A stretch of 64,000 nucleotides of DNA from Velocimicrobium porci (GCF_009696045.1 NZ_VUMT01000010.1:1-64000); one strand, 5' to 3'; shown: positions 45,942 to 55,186, numbered from the stretch's first letter. The notes: generated from the sequence alone by a model not told the origin. Numbers and translations are program-made.

Positions 45942-47755
45942 TACCAAATTTCATCAGAATTATATTTTTGTTCAAAATATTTTTTGATAGTTTCTTTATC
46001 ATCAATATTTTGCATTAAATCGCTTAAATAAAAAGCTTGTCGAAAATACTTTATGCACCTTTCCTTATCACTGGCATGTTCTAATGAACATGCTTTATTA
46101 GTTAAAAAAGCTCCCAATCTGTTTCCTCTTCCACACTTCAGGTCTAATTTAATGCCTTTATCACAAATTTCAATCGCACTATTAATTTCTTGTTCTTCTT
46201 CTAAATAAGCCGATAAATTAATCATTACCAAAGCACACATACTATAATGATACATAACATCTATCTTACTATTTTCATAGCTTTTTAATACATCTTTTAA
46301 TATTTGTATAGCTTTCTTACGATTTCCTAAATTTTTATAAATAACCGCAATTTGATTCAAAATAACCGTTTCTTGCCTTGACAATGTACGATAAATTCCA
46401 TTTTCATAGTCCTCAAACGTATATGATAATGCCTCTAAAATTTTTTCTAAAGCTTCTTGCCGAGATATTTTCCCTAAAATATGATTTAGCACAACTTCTG
46501 TTGACAAAATAAATTGCTTATTTTCAACAATGGAACAATCCATCTTCTCTCTTAATGAATTAAAAATATTGTATGCCTCTTCATACTGATGCCTAGCTAT
46601 ATGTTTACTAAGATTTCTCTTTTGTTCATAAACTTCAAATTCGTTTGCACTAATATAGCTACTATAAATGCTTTTTTCTATTCCCAATTTATTCATTATT
46701 GCATTAAAGTTTCTACGACTAGGCGCTCTTTTTCCAGACTCAATTCTTGATAAAGTTTCCGGGCTACAAATACTTTCACTCAATTGTTCTTGTGTCTTCC
46801 CACTATTTATTCTTTCATATCTTATAATTTCATTGCATAAAAACAATTCTGATTGAGTATTAACTAACAAAATGCTACTTTTTCTTTCATTCATTACCAT
46901 TCCATACTCACTATAAACTTCCAAAAGATTTTCTCTTTGTCTTTCAATTTTATTTGCCAGTTTCAACTTCCCTTGTTTTTTTAGAACCATAGAATATATA
47001 TTCATTAATTCCTCTAAGTAATTAATAACCCCATTTTTTGTCAGTAAATCAATTGCCTTCTCACATATTTTAACCGTTTCTTCATAACGCTCATTTTTCC
47101 AAAGTAAATTTGCGAGCAAGTACGCACATCTAGGATAAACTTTAACTTTCTCTTCTTCATCTGAATACTTTGTTTCCAAATAAATATATAGTTTTATTAA
47201 TAGCTTAATTGCCTTTTTCTCACATCCAATTTTAGAATAGTTTTGTGCTAAGATTAATAGTATCTGAACTTCTTCAATTCCTAATAAGAAGTTAATTTTA
47301 TCTTCTTCTTCCCAGTTTGGCATAGTCATTTCTGCTGCCTGTTTTAACAGATAAATACTTTTCCCCACGTTATGCTCCATCTCATCTGCTAAAACAGCTT
47401 CTATCTTATATACATATTGGCGTTGTAAGATATCTTTACATTCTTTTCGCTTTTTATAATCTTCTAATTTATTTTTTGCCTTCTCAAAATCATATTTTAT
47501 AATGTCACGCTCAATTGCTCTTCGTTGACAAAAAAGCATATATTCTTTTTCTGATAGTATGGTTTCCAATTTATCTGGTGATTTTCCCAGTCTTTGAAGA
47601 AGGGCATCTAACAAAAGTTTATCGGGAATCCGCTCTCCTAATTCAATTCTTGATAACGTTCTATTTGTACAAAGTCCTCTACACAAATCTTTTTGAGATA
47701 TATGCATTCTCTTTCTAAGTGTTAAGATGATGCTCCCTACATTATCTTTATTCAT
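45938..47755 (-). CDS. Tandem HTH/TPR-like regulator (RRNPP-like, internally duplicated)
   Basis: The 605-aa protein has two similar halves. Residues 7-60 are an XRE HTH (ISQKDLCRGLCTNRTLSRIE), and residues 308-361 are a second one (KTQEQLSESICSPETLSRIE). Each is followed by the same kind of segment (EYMLFCQRRAIERDIIKYDF and EFEVYEQKRNLSKHIARHQY) and then helical hairpins that look like TPR repeats. HTH plus TPR is the architecture of peptide-sensing regulators (PlcR, PrgX, Rgg). A fused duplication would mimic the usual dimer in one chain. No enzymatic motif is visible. It has its own promoter at 47865-47892. Confidence 0.85.
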   Translation of the reverse strand: MNKDNVGSIILTLRKRMHISQKDLCRGLCTNRTLSRIELGERIPDKLLLDALLQRLGKSPDKLETILSEKEYMLFCQRRAIERDIIKYDFEKAKNKLEDYKKRKECKDILQRQYVYKIEAVLADEMEHNVGKSIYLLKQAAEMTMPNWEEEDKINFLLGIEEVQILLILAQNYSKIGCEKKAIKLLIKLYIYLETKYSDEEEKVKVYPRCAYLLANLLWKNERYEETVKICEKAIDLLTKNGVINYLEELMNIYSMVLKKQGKLKLANKIERQRENLLEVYSEYGMVMNERKSSILLVNTQSELFLCNEIIRYERINSGKTQEQLSESICSPETLSRIESGKRAPSRRNFNAIMNKLGIEKSIYSSYISANEFEVYEQKRNLSKHIARHQYEEAYNIFNSLREKMDCSIVENKQFILSTEVVLNHILGKISRQEALEKILEALSYTFEDYENGIYRTLSRQETVILNQIAVIYKNLGNRKKAIQILKDVLKSYENSKIDVMYHYSMCALVMINLSAYLEEEQEINSAIEICDKGIKLDLKCGRGNRLGAFLTNKACSLEHASDKERCIKYFRQAFYLSDLMQNIDDKETIKKYFEQKYNSDEIWY

Positions 47756-47864
47756 TCTTCCTAACCTCTCTCTAACTAACTAGAATTTTTCTGTCGTATT
47801 TCATAAGCACCCAACAGATTCGCATCAATAACAAATTAACACCTTAAGATAGTATCTTTCTATA

Positions 47865-47892
47865 ATTATATCATTTCTACATTCTTTTTCAA
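47865..47892 (-). promoter_or_regulatory. Promoter of the tandem HTH/TPR regulator
   Basis: TTGAAA (47887-47892), a 16-nt spacer and TATAAT (47865-47870) on the minus strand. The leader before the start codon is about 100 nt, and I see no obvious hairpin in it. Confidence 0.7.
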
Positions 47893-48011
47893 GAAATCTT
47901 AATAATACTTCACGAAAACATTATTTCCTTTTATTTATATATTTGTTTTCATGCTTTTCTTCTAAAAAATTCTTTTTCCACATATGTATAAAGTAATCAT
48001 TTATAAATTGG

Positions 48012-49340
48012 ATGAATCTTATGCTCAATTTCTTTCGTTCGCTTAATTCCATTTTATGGGGAATTCCACTATTAGTCACTCTACTTGGAACACATCTTTT
48101 CTTTACACTCCATCTTGGTTTCGTACAGAAAAAAACATTTCATGCAATTAAACTTTCTATCACTCCCGAAGAAAATAATTCAAACGGACTTAGCGGTTTT
48201 GGTGTTTTAGCTACTACTTTAGCTGCTACCTTAGGAACCGGTAATATCGTTGGTGTTTCGACTGCTATCTTTTTTGGCGGTGCTGGTGCAGTATTTTGGT
48301 GTTGGCTTACAGGTATTCTCGGTATGGCAACTTCTTATGGAGAATGCTATCTTTCTATGCGTTATCGTAGAAAAACATCATCCAATACTTACTATGGTGG
48401 TCCTATGTATGTTTTAGAAGATGGACTACATAAAAAGGGACTTGCACGTTTCTATAGCTTTTGTGTTCTTCTTTCTTCAATTGGTGTTGGATGTACTACA
48501 CAATCGAATTCTATTGCAGAAACTGTAACCTACCTTTGGAACTTTTCTCCTACAATTATTGGAATTCTCGCTTCTGTCTTAGTAGGATTAGTAATTATAG
48601 GAGGTTTTTCTTCCATTGAATCTTTTTGCATTAAACTTGTACCTTCTATGGGATTTCTTTATCTTGCCGGATGTATGATTCTTCTTATCATAAATTACAA
48701 ATTTTTACCGGCAAGCATCACCATAATATTAAAACAGGCTTTTTCCTTAAAAGCTGCAGGCTCTGGAATTGCAGGTGGTATTTTAAATGCTTCTATAAAA
48801 GCAGCCGCACGTTATGGCATCGCCAGAGGACTATTCACAAATGAGGCAGGAATTGGTTCCGCCGCAATTGCCGCCGCTGGCAGTCATACAGAAAATATTG
48901 AACGACAAGCTCTAATTTCTATGACTGCAACATTTTGGGATACGGTTGTAATGTGTGCGATTACCGGACTCGTTATTATCAGCAATATTCTCCGTTATCC
49001 AGAATCTGTTATTGGAATGTCTGGCGGCAATCTTACCCATGCTGCATTTGAATCTATTCCTTATATCGGTGCTCCCCTATTGGGTGTGTGCCTTATTTTA
49101 TTTGCGTTCGCCACCTTAATCGGCTGGTCTTATTTTGGACAGCAGGCATTTCTTTATTTATTCCCAAAAAAACACCTAGGAATTTATCAGACCTTTTATC
49201 TGGTCATGATTTTCCTAGGTGCGGTGTTATCCCTTGATCTTGTATGGGAAATAACCGATACTATTAATTTCTTTATGGTTATTCCTAATTTAATCTCACT
49301 TTATGCTTTAAAACATGAGATTAAACCACCTTGTACATAA
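48012..49340 (+). CDS. Sodium:alanine (AGCS family) amino acid symporter
   Basis: The 442-aa membrane protein takes up alanine or glycine with Na+. The AGCS blocks ATLAATLGTGNIVGVSTAIF, GGAGAVFWCWLTGILGM, YGGPMYVLEDGL and LFTNEAGIGSAAIAAA are all present, with about 10-11 hydrophobic segments. The first ATG has no good ribosome binding site; the second, 9 nt downstream, has GGATGA 5 nt before it and may be the true start. The 3' end overlaps the convergent DJ-1/PfpI gene by 20 bp. Confidence 0.95.
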   Translation: MNLMLNFFRSLNSILWGIPLLVTLLGTHLFFTLHLGFVQKKTFHAIKLSITPEENNSNGLSGFGVLATTLAATLGTGNIVGVSTAIFFGGAGAVFWCWLTGILGMATSYGECYLSMRYRRKTSSNTYYGGPMYVLEDGLHKKGLARFYSFCVLLSSIGVGCTTQSNSIAETVTYLWNFSPTIIGILASVLVGLVIIGGFSSIESFCIKLVPSMGFLYLAGCMILLIINYKFLPASITIILKQAFSLKAAGSGIAGGILNASIKAAARYGIARGLFTNEAGIGSAAIAAAGSHTENIERQALISMTATFWDTVVMCAITGLVIISNILRYPESVIGMSGGNLTHAAFESIPYIGAPLLGVCLILFAFATLIGWSYFGQQAFLYLFPKKHLGIYQTFYLVMIFLGAVLSLDLVWEITDTINFFMVIPNLISLYALKHEIKPPCT

Positions 49341-49875
49341 TTGACTTTCTGATTTTCTCTGCCTTTTCTGTCCCTTTAAAATGGGACACAATTGTCAAAC
49401 CAAATTCAATTGCAGTTCCAAGACCACGACTTGTAATCACATTTCCGTCTTGGACTGCTTCCCAAGTTCCAACTTCTGCACCTTTTAAATGTTCTTCGAA
49501 ACCAGGGTAACATACTGCTTTTTTTCCTTCTAAAATACCATTTTCACCAAGAACCATCGGTGCCGCACAGATTGCTCCCAGCATTTTTCCTTCTCTATGA
49601 AATTCAAGTAACTTCTGTTTTAATCCTTCATGCTCAAGCAAATGTTTTGTGCCTGGCATTCCGCCCGGAAGCACAATCATATCTGCATGCTCAAAGTCTA
49701 CGTCTTCAAACTTCATATCCGCTTTTACCACTACTCCATGAGAACTTTGTACCATAAGACTTTCTTCTATTGAAACCATCTTTATATCCATGTCTGCCCG
49801 ACGTAATAAATCTACTACCGTAAGACCTTCTACTTCTTCAAAGCCTTCAGCTAAAAATAAATACACTATTTCCAT
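49321..49875 (-). CDS. DJ-1/PfpI family protein
   Basis: A 184-aa single-domain protein. The nucleophile elbow is GAICAAPMVLGE with the conserved cysteine, and LPGGMPGTKHL lies upstream of it as in DJ-1, ThiJ and YajL. Proposed activities in the family include protein deglycation and chaperone functions; which applies here is unknown. It follows the amidase gene by 20 bp. Its 3' end overlaps the AGCS transporter gene. Confidence 0.92.
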   Translation of the reverse strand: MEIVYLFLAEGFEEVEGLTVVDLLRRADMDIKMVSIEESLMVQSSHGVVVKADMKFEDVDFEHADMIVLPGGMPGTKHLLEHEGLKQKLLEFHREGKMLGAICAAPMVLGENGILEGKKAVCYPGFEEHLKGAEVGTWEAVQDGNVITSRGLGTAIEFGLTIVSHFKGTEKAEKIRKSIMYKVV

Positions 49876-49895
49876 TTTAATTCTCCATTTATCAT

Positions 49896-50705
49896 TTATT
49901 TATAATAGTTATCCACACCATTGGCAATTCCCTGCACCATTTTATCTTGACCTTTTTTTGTCTGCATATAAATATCGTCCTGTTTATTGGTCATAAATCC
50001 CATCTCAAGGACAATAACAGGGACTTTACTCCAATTTGTTCCCGTCAAATCATCTCGTACTATTTTCCCACGATTTTTCATTCCAGTCTTCGTGCAATAA
50101 GACTTTATAACCGATTCTGCAAGCTTTTTACTCTTTGTGCTGATTTTAGAACAATATTTATTTTCCTTGGACGGGTATAACACACTCGCACCTGAAACCG
50201 AAGTACTATTGCTCCCATCTGCATGAAGCCGGATACAAATATCCGCTTTCGCTTTATTTATTTTTTCTGCACGCTCTTTGTTACTAATATCCACATCATT
50301 TTTTGTCCTAGTCATAACTACATCATAACCACGATTTAACAATTCTTTCTTCAGTTTTTTAGCAATTGAAAGAGTCAGTTTATACTCTGGAACTTTTGTA
50401 TATAAACCGGTCGTACCTCCTGCAACTTTTGCTTTTTTTACTTTCGCACCAGGTCCGATTGCTTCCAAAGAAGAATTGCCAACCATCTGATGCCCTGGGT
50501 CAATTCCAATCAACTTTTTTGCTTTTTTCTTCTTAGTTCTTATTACCTTAGAACTTTTTTCTATTGTGTGTTTCGTTCTTGTTTGCACTGGTTTATTTTC
50601 TGCTTCTGATATATTAGCAGACAAAAGCACAACAATAAACAATAAAAAACAGATGCTACATCTTTTATTCCATTTTTTATATTTTTTCCTGTCTTTTCTG
50701 TACAT
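49896..50705 (-). CDS. N-acetylmuramoyl-L-alanine amidase (Amidase_3)
   Basis: A secreted cell-wall hydrolase. The 269-aa protein has a basic start and one hydrophobic segment (about residues 16-33), a Lys/Arg-rich linker, and the zinc amidase domain from KKLIGIDPGHQ through SIRLHADGSN-like CIRLHADGSN to VPVIVLEMGFMTNKQDD, with the Zn-binding His, His and the catalytic Glu in place. An in-frame GTG lies just before the ATG; the ribosome binding site is weak, perhaps because it is coupled to the gene 30 bp upstream. No cell-wall-binding repeats are seen. Confidence 0.92.
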   Translation of the reverse strand: MYRKDRKKYKKWNKRCSICFLLFIVVLLSANISEAENKPVQTRTKHTIEKSSKVIRTKKKKAKKLIGIDPGHQMVGNSSLEAIGPGAKVKKAKVAGGTTGLYTKVPEYKLTLSIAKKLKKELLNRGYDVVMTRTKNDVDISNKERAEKINKAKADICIRLHADGSNSTSVSGASVLYPSKENKYCSKISTKSKKLAESVIKSYCTKTGMKNRGKIVRDDLTGTNWSKVPVIVLEMGFMTNKQDDIYMQTKKGQDKMVQGIANGVDNYYK

Positions 50706-50735
50706 CACTTTGCTTTTTTACCCGTCCTTTCACTT

Positions 50736-51224
50736 TTAAGCAACCAAATCTACATTTTTTCCTTTTAAGAAACTTCCTTCTATTGTTTTTCTTCCCTGAT
50801 CATATGGATTGGACGAATATTTCATTGTCGTAGTCGTTGTCCCACCTGCAACATAAGACTTACCACACTCAGGGCATACGGCCACTTTTAATGAAACGGA
50901 AGCGGAAATTAATTCTTTCCCAGGTGTACTCCCTTCGCTTTCTGCATTTGCAACATGCTCTTGTTCATGAGAACGCACAACCGCACCAGAAGCTTCTGGT
51001 GAAATATAACCGGGTGCTTTAAACGATACATTTCCTTCATCTGAACCATCTACATATCGTCTTGCTTTACAGGTCTGACACTCTGTTTCTTTCGTCTTAT
51101 CAATTTCATTTGTTCCTTCTTTACCTGTAACTCTGTTCACTCCCTGTACTCTGTTAACCGGTTCTACCTGATACTGTGGATACAAATAATTTAATTGCCC
51201 ATCGGCTCCAATTCCTGCTAGCAT
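50736..51224 (-). CDS. Small HExxH protein (SprA-related putative metalloprotease)
   Basis: The 162-aa protein carries VVRSHEQEHVANAESEG, an HExxH zinc site, plus two Cys pairs (CQTCKARR and CPECGKSY), which may form a zinc ribbon. The surrounding residues (SPEASGAVVRSHEQEH) resemble the putative metalloprotease family often annotated as SprA-related. There is no signal peptide. I start at the ATG 6 nt after GGAGG. It leads an apparent operon with the amidase and DJ-1 genes. The substrate is unknown. Confidence 0.8.
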   Translation of the reverse strand: MLAGIGADGQLNYLYPQYQVEPVNRVQGVNRVTGKEGTNEIDKTKETECQTCKARRYVDGSDEGNVSFKAPGYISPEASGAVVRSHEQEHVANAESEGSTPGKELISASVSLKVAVCPECGKSYVAGGTTTTTMKYSSNPYDQGRKTIEGSFLKGKNVDLVA

Positions 51225-51567
51225 AAAGATCCTCCTTTCCAAACTCTTTATCCTTATAATTCCTTATGACTGATTTGTTTCAAATTCATTTTATTAATCA
51301 ACTATATTTTACCACATATTTATTTGAAATTCTATTGCTTATAGTTTCAATTTATTATTAAGCAATTCATTTTATTGTTATTTTCACTGAATATTTTGCT
51401 ATTTACTTCTGTTTTTGTTAAATATATTGACATTCTCATAGCTTATATGATAACATTTCCTTACAAATATAGGAAATGACGGTAAATCCCCTAAAAAATT
51501 CAAGATACTTTTAGGTGCTTCGTTTTTTACATCTATTCAAAAATAAAACTATACTAAGGAGTATTTC
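51225..51567. other. Intergenic region with the promoter of the FtsX-like gene
   Basis: 343 bp, AT-rich. TTGACA at 51428-51433 with TAACAT at 51452-51457 (18-nt spacer) forms a fair plus-strand promoter, about 110 bp before the next gene. No other structure was recognised. Confidence 0.5.
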
Positions 51568-52692
51568 ATGCATACAAAAAAATCGTTTTTAACAATATTT
51601 TCTTTTATCATTTTTTTAATATACTTCACATTTTTCGGTATACTAACCCCATTTTTAACTTCTGTTCCGTTAAAGAACGGGGGTTTTAAAACTTTTTCTT
51701 CGAAAAATGACTTGTATAAAATGGTTGATAATTTTTATAATCAATTAAATTCATCAGAGGATTTTGATCTTTTAACATCATTTAATCAAGCTATTGAAGT
51801 GACAGATTTTAAAGGTGACAATAACTTTTATTATAACTCGGAAGAATTTATTGAAAAGCACACACCTTTAAATGTTAACATAAAGTCTTTACAACTTAAT
51901 CAGAAAGCTTACCACTTTTATAAGATAGAAATTGACAACGGTATTGAAATACCTTGGGATGATATTTCATACAAAGACAAGCATATTCCTGTTTTATTAG
52001 GTCCTGATTATAAAAAATATTATCATTATGGAGATATTATCAAAGGCAATTATTACAGTAAAGATGTGGATTTTGAAGTTATTGGTTTTTTAAAAGATGG
52101 CTGTTCTATAAAGTACAAAAATATATCTGATCTTAATTTAGATACATATATGCTTATTCCATATCCTCCAAGCCTTTGGGAGGTTAACGATGATTTTCAA
52201 TTTGAATCCTTATTGTATTTTGCTATGGTAAACTGTGATATTGTACCTTTTGTTAGTGAAACACAGATTTTAAAAGATATAAAGGAAATAGCAAACCAAA
52301 CAGGTTTTACAAACTTTTCTTTCGTAGGAATTGACAATTTTCAAATACAAAATATAGAGTTACTCCTATTCATACAAGAGCATCAAAAAATTTTTATTTT
52401 TAGTATGATAGCTATCTTCATTTTAATAAACATAATAGGTATTAAAATTTTCCGCCTTATTTTTAAAGCAAACTATACGAACTCTACAAAAAAACAAAAA
52501 AAGTATCGCTATATAAGAATTTTTACTTTCCATATCATTATTCCTTATGGAATTGCATTTCTTCTAAGCGTATTTCTTTCTGTAGCTTTTTTAAAAAAAA
52601 TATTACCTATCAGCATCCTTTTAGAAATAATGACTTTATTACTAACATACATTATTATTTATGTTTTTAGTCAAAAAGCACTACCGCAATAA
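51568..52692 (+). CDS. FtsX/MacB-like membrane protein without a partner ATPase
   Basis: The 374-aa protein has one N-terminal membrane helix (about residues 5-32), an external domain of about 240 residues and about three C-terminal helices (about 275-295, 315-340, 345-367). VLLGPDYKKYYHYGDIIKGN and VDFEVIGFLKDGCSIKY resemble the MacB-type periplasmic core of FtsX-like ABC permeases. The usual ATP-binding subunit is not adjacent. Base composition is lower in GC than its neighbours, which suggests a recent arrival. AAGGAG precedes the ATG. The role, perhaps peptide export or immunity, is a guess. Confidence 0.75.
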   Translation: MHTKKSFLTIFSFIIFLIYFTFFGILTPFLTSVPLKNGGFKTFSSKNDLYKMVDNFYNQLNSSEDFDLLTSFNQAIEVTDFKGDNNFYYNSEEFIEKHTPLNVNIKSLQLNQKAYHFYKIEIDNGIEIPWDDISYKDKHIPVLLGPDYKKYYHYGDIIKGNYYSKDVDFEVIGFLKDGCSIKYKNISDLNLDTYMLIPYPPSLWEVNDDFQFESLLYFAMVNCDIVPFVSETQILKDIKEIANQTGFTNFSFVGIDNFQIQNIELLLFIQEHQKIFIFSMIAIFILINIIGIKIFRLIFKANYTNSTKKQKKYRYIRIFTFHIIIPYGIAFLLSVFLSVAFLKKILPISILLEIMTLLLTYIIIYVFSQKALPQ

Positions 52693-52695
52693 TAG

Positions 52696-52750
52696 AAATC
52701 TCCTAAAGCAGATTATTGTTATATACCATATCTGTTTTAGGAGATTAAAT
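52696..52750. terminator. Bidirectional terminator between the FtsX-like gene and lysC
   Basis: The arms AATCTCCTAAAGCAGAT and ATCTGTTTTAGGAGATT pair around a loop of about 14 nt with one mismatch. It serves both converging genes and marks the end of the aspartate-family operon. Confidence 0.8.
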
Positions 52751-53962
52751 TTACTTACTTAATGCAAATGCTTCATGTACTGCATTCATGGCTGTTTCTA
52801 CGAATTTTTCGTCAATCAGTACGGTTACACGAATCTCTGATGTGGAAATCTGTTTGATGTTTACGTTTGCATCATATAGTGCTTCAAACATTTTAGCTGC
52901 AACACCTGCATTTGTCATCATTCCGGCACCTACTACAGATACCTTCGCAACATTTTTCTCTAATTCTACTCTGGAACATTTCAAGCTTCCTGTACGGTGT
53001 CTTTCAATAATTTTTACGGCCTCTTCGGCAACATCTTCCGCAACGGTAAAGCTGATATCTTTTGTTCCATTTCTTCCAACTGATTGAAGAATAATATCTA
53101 CATTAATACCATGGTTTGCTAAATGATTAAATAATTTAAACGCAACACCAGGTCTGTCTTCCAGTTCTATCACTGCTATTCTTGCTGTATTTCTGTCACA
53201 GGCAACTCCGCTCACTAGCAATTCTTCCATTTTTACTACCTCCTTAACAACCGTTCCTTCTTTATTATTCAAACTGGAACGTACAATTAACTGCACGCCA
53301 TATTTTTTTGCCATCTCCACGGAACGGTTATGCAGTACACCAGCCCCAAGAGAAGAAAGCTCAAGCATTTCATCATATGTAATTTCATCAATTTTTCTGG
53401 CAGTAGGTACAATTCTTGGATCTGCTGTATAGACGCCATCGACATCTGTATAAATCTCACAGGCATCTGCACGTAATGCAGCAGCTAATGCAACCGCTGT
53501 AGTATCAGAGCCGCCCCGACCTAGTGTAGTATAATCATCGTATTTATTAATTCCCTGAAATCCTGTTACAATTACTATTTTCTTATTAGAAAGTTCGTGC
53601 TTGATTCGGTCGGTATCAATTCTTTTTAATCTGGCATTTCCATAAGTTGAAGTTGTATTCATTGCAACCTGAAATGCATTCAGTGATATCGCCGGAACTC
53701 CAAGTGAATCCATCGCCATTGCCATCAGTGAAACAGAAGTCTGTTCTCCTGTTGTGAGAAGCATATCTAACTCCCTCTTTGACGCATTCGGATTGATTTC
53801 TCTTGCTTTTGCTAAAAGTTCATCTGTTGTCTTACCCATAGCAGATAATACAACAACAACCTGATTTCCCTTTTTATAATCTTCAATACATCGTCTGGCT
53901 ACGTTAAAAATTCTATCTTTATCACCTACCGATGTACCGCCGAATTTCTTAACTATTAGCAT
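52751..53962 (-). CDS. lysC: Aspartate kinase
   Basis: Aspartokinase makes aspartyl phosphate, the first step to lysine, threonine and methionine. The 403-aa class II-type protein has KFGGTSVGD at the start, VTGFQGI and GRGGSDTTAVALAAAL in the kinase domain (to about residue 245) and two ACT domains (about 263-330 and 343-400) that should bind an inhibitory amino acid. It is the last gene of the asd-ACT-hom-kinase-lysC operon. An internal start for a free beta subunit, as in Bacillus, was not evident. Confidence 0.96.
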   Translation of the reverse strand: MLIVKKFGGTSVGDKDRIFNVARRCIEDYKKGNQVVVVLSAMGKTTDELLAKAREINPNASKRELDMLLTTGEQTSVSLMAMAMDSLGVPAISLNAFQVAMNTTSTYGNARLKRIDTDRIKHELSNKKIVIVTGFQGINKYDDYTTLGRGGSDTTAVALAAALRADACEIYTDVDGVYTADPRIVPTARKIDEITYDEMLELSSLGAGVLHNRSVEMAKKYGVQLIVRSSLNNKEGTVVKEVVKMEELLVSGVACDRNTARIAVIELEDRPGVAFKLFNHLANHGINVDIILQSVGRNGTKDISFTVAEDVAEEAVKIIERHRTGSLKCSRVELEKNVAKVSVVGAGMMTNAGVAAKMFEALYDANVNIKQISTSEIRVTVLIDEKFVETAMNAVHEAFALSK

Positions 53963-53983
53963 AATTTCCTCCTATATTGCCCG

Positions 53984-55186
53984 TTATCCCTCAAATAGTC
54001 TTTCTATCAGAGTATAACCCTCTTCTATATAGTTACCGCTGTTTTCTGCCTCTTTTTCATTATAGTCCCAGTCCTTTTTTATGGTTTCGGCACTGGAATA
54101 TAGCATATATGGTACAGAACCGGCTGTATGTGTACGAATTGCAATCGGAGTTGGATGATCCGGTAATACTAATAGCCGATATGGCAGACCGGACTGGTTC
54201 ATCTTCTCTACAACCGGTTTTATTATTCTCTGATCTAAGTATTCAATCGAAAGAACTTTGTTTTTAATATTACCTTGATGTCCCATCTCATCTGGGGCTT
54301 CAACATGAATATATGCAAAGTCGCAATCTTCTTGTAATAGAGCTTTGACCGCTGCATTCGCTTTCCCTTCATAATTCGTATGAAGAGTTCCATCTGCACC
54401 TTCTACTTTAATCACCTTCATACCAGCACCGACAGCAATTCCTTTTAATAAATCAACAGCTGAAATCATAGCTCCCTTTTTTTGAAATTTACTTTCAAAG
54501 GAATCAAGTGCAGGCTTTGTGCCTGCTCCCCAAAACCAAAGGGAATTGGCTTTATGAAGTCCTTTGCTTTCCCGTTCCAGATTAATTGGATGATTCTTTA
54601 ATATCTCAAAACTTTTCTCCATCATTACCTTTAGCTTTTCTTCTGTTGGAAGATACGCACCAATTTTTTTCGTCAAGATATCATGCGGAGGTGTAAGTGG
54701 TATAACCTTACCATGATCCCATATTGTCAAATGGCGGTAACTAGTTCCAGTATAAAATGAAAACTCTTCATTTTCCAGTCCTTTTTTAACTGCTTCAATT
54801 AAAATTCGGGCTTCTTCTGTCGATATTTCACTTGCACTGTGATCAATCATTGTCCTCTGTTCGTATGGGACATCTTCTTCTGATAATGTAACAATGTTAC
54901 AGCGCAATGCAATATCGGTATCCTTCATTGGCACGCCGATACTCAATGCTTCCAATGGTGAGCGACCTGTATAGTACTTTCTGGGATTATAGCCCATTAC
55001 AGCAAGATTTGCCGTATCACTTCCCGGACTCATCCCTTCTGGAATTGTATGTACCATCCCAATCTCCGAATATTTCGATAACTGATCCATCATTGGTGTC
55101 TTTGCATAGGCAAGCGGAGTCTTTCCTCCCAGCATTTCAATTTGATCATCTGCCATGCCATCTCCAAGTACAATAATATATTTCAT
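53984..55186 (-). CDS. ApgM-type phosphoglycerate mutase family; proposed homoserine kinase
   Basis: A 400-aa alkaline-phosphatase-fold enzyme: ILGDGMADDQI-like VLGDGMADDQIEMLGGKTPL, PGSDTANLAVMGY with the catalytic Ser/Thr, EAPDEMGHQGN and LVLPDHPTPI carry the metal ligands. The sequence family covers archaeal-type cofactor-independent phosphoglycerate mutase. However, this subgroup sits next to hom in many Clostridia and Bacteroidetes and is proposed to act as homoserine kinase (TIGR02535 'proposed homoserine kinase'). Here it lies between hom and lysC, with no classical thrB in the window. ATG at 55186 has AAGGG 6 nt upstream; a GTG lies 9 nt further. Confidence 0.85.
   Translation of the reverse strand: MKYIIVLGDGMADDQIEMLGGKTPLAYAKTPMMDQLSKYSEIGMVHTIPEGMSPGSDTANLAVMGYNPRKYYTGRSPLEALSIGVPMKDTDIALRCNIVTLSEEDVPYEQRTMIDHSASEISTEEARILIEAVKKGLENEEFSFYTGTSYRHLTIWDHGKVIPLTPPHDILTKKIGAYLPTEEKLKVMMEKSFEILKNHPINLERESKGLHKANSLWFWGAGTKPALDSFESKFQKKGAMISAVDLLKGIAVGAGMKVIKVEGADGTLHTNYEGKANAAVKALLQEDCDFAYIHVEAPDEMGHQGNIKNKVLSIEYLDQRIIKPVVEKMNQSGLPYRLLVLPDHPTPIAIRTHTAGSVPYMLYSSAETIKKDWDYNEKEAENSGNYIEEGYTLIERLFEG

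Noticed and set aside
47893-48011. Glycine riboswitch before the AGCS transporter
   Set aside because: The interval is too short and lacks the conserved aptamer blocks.
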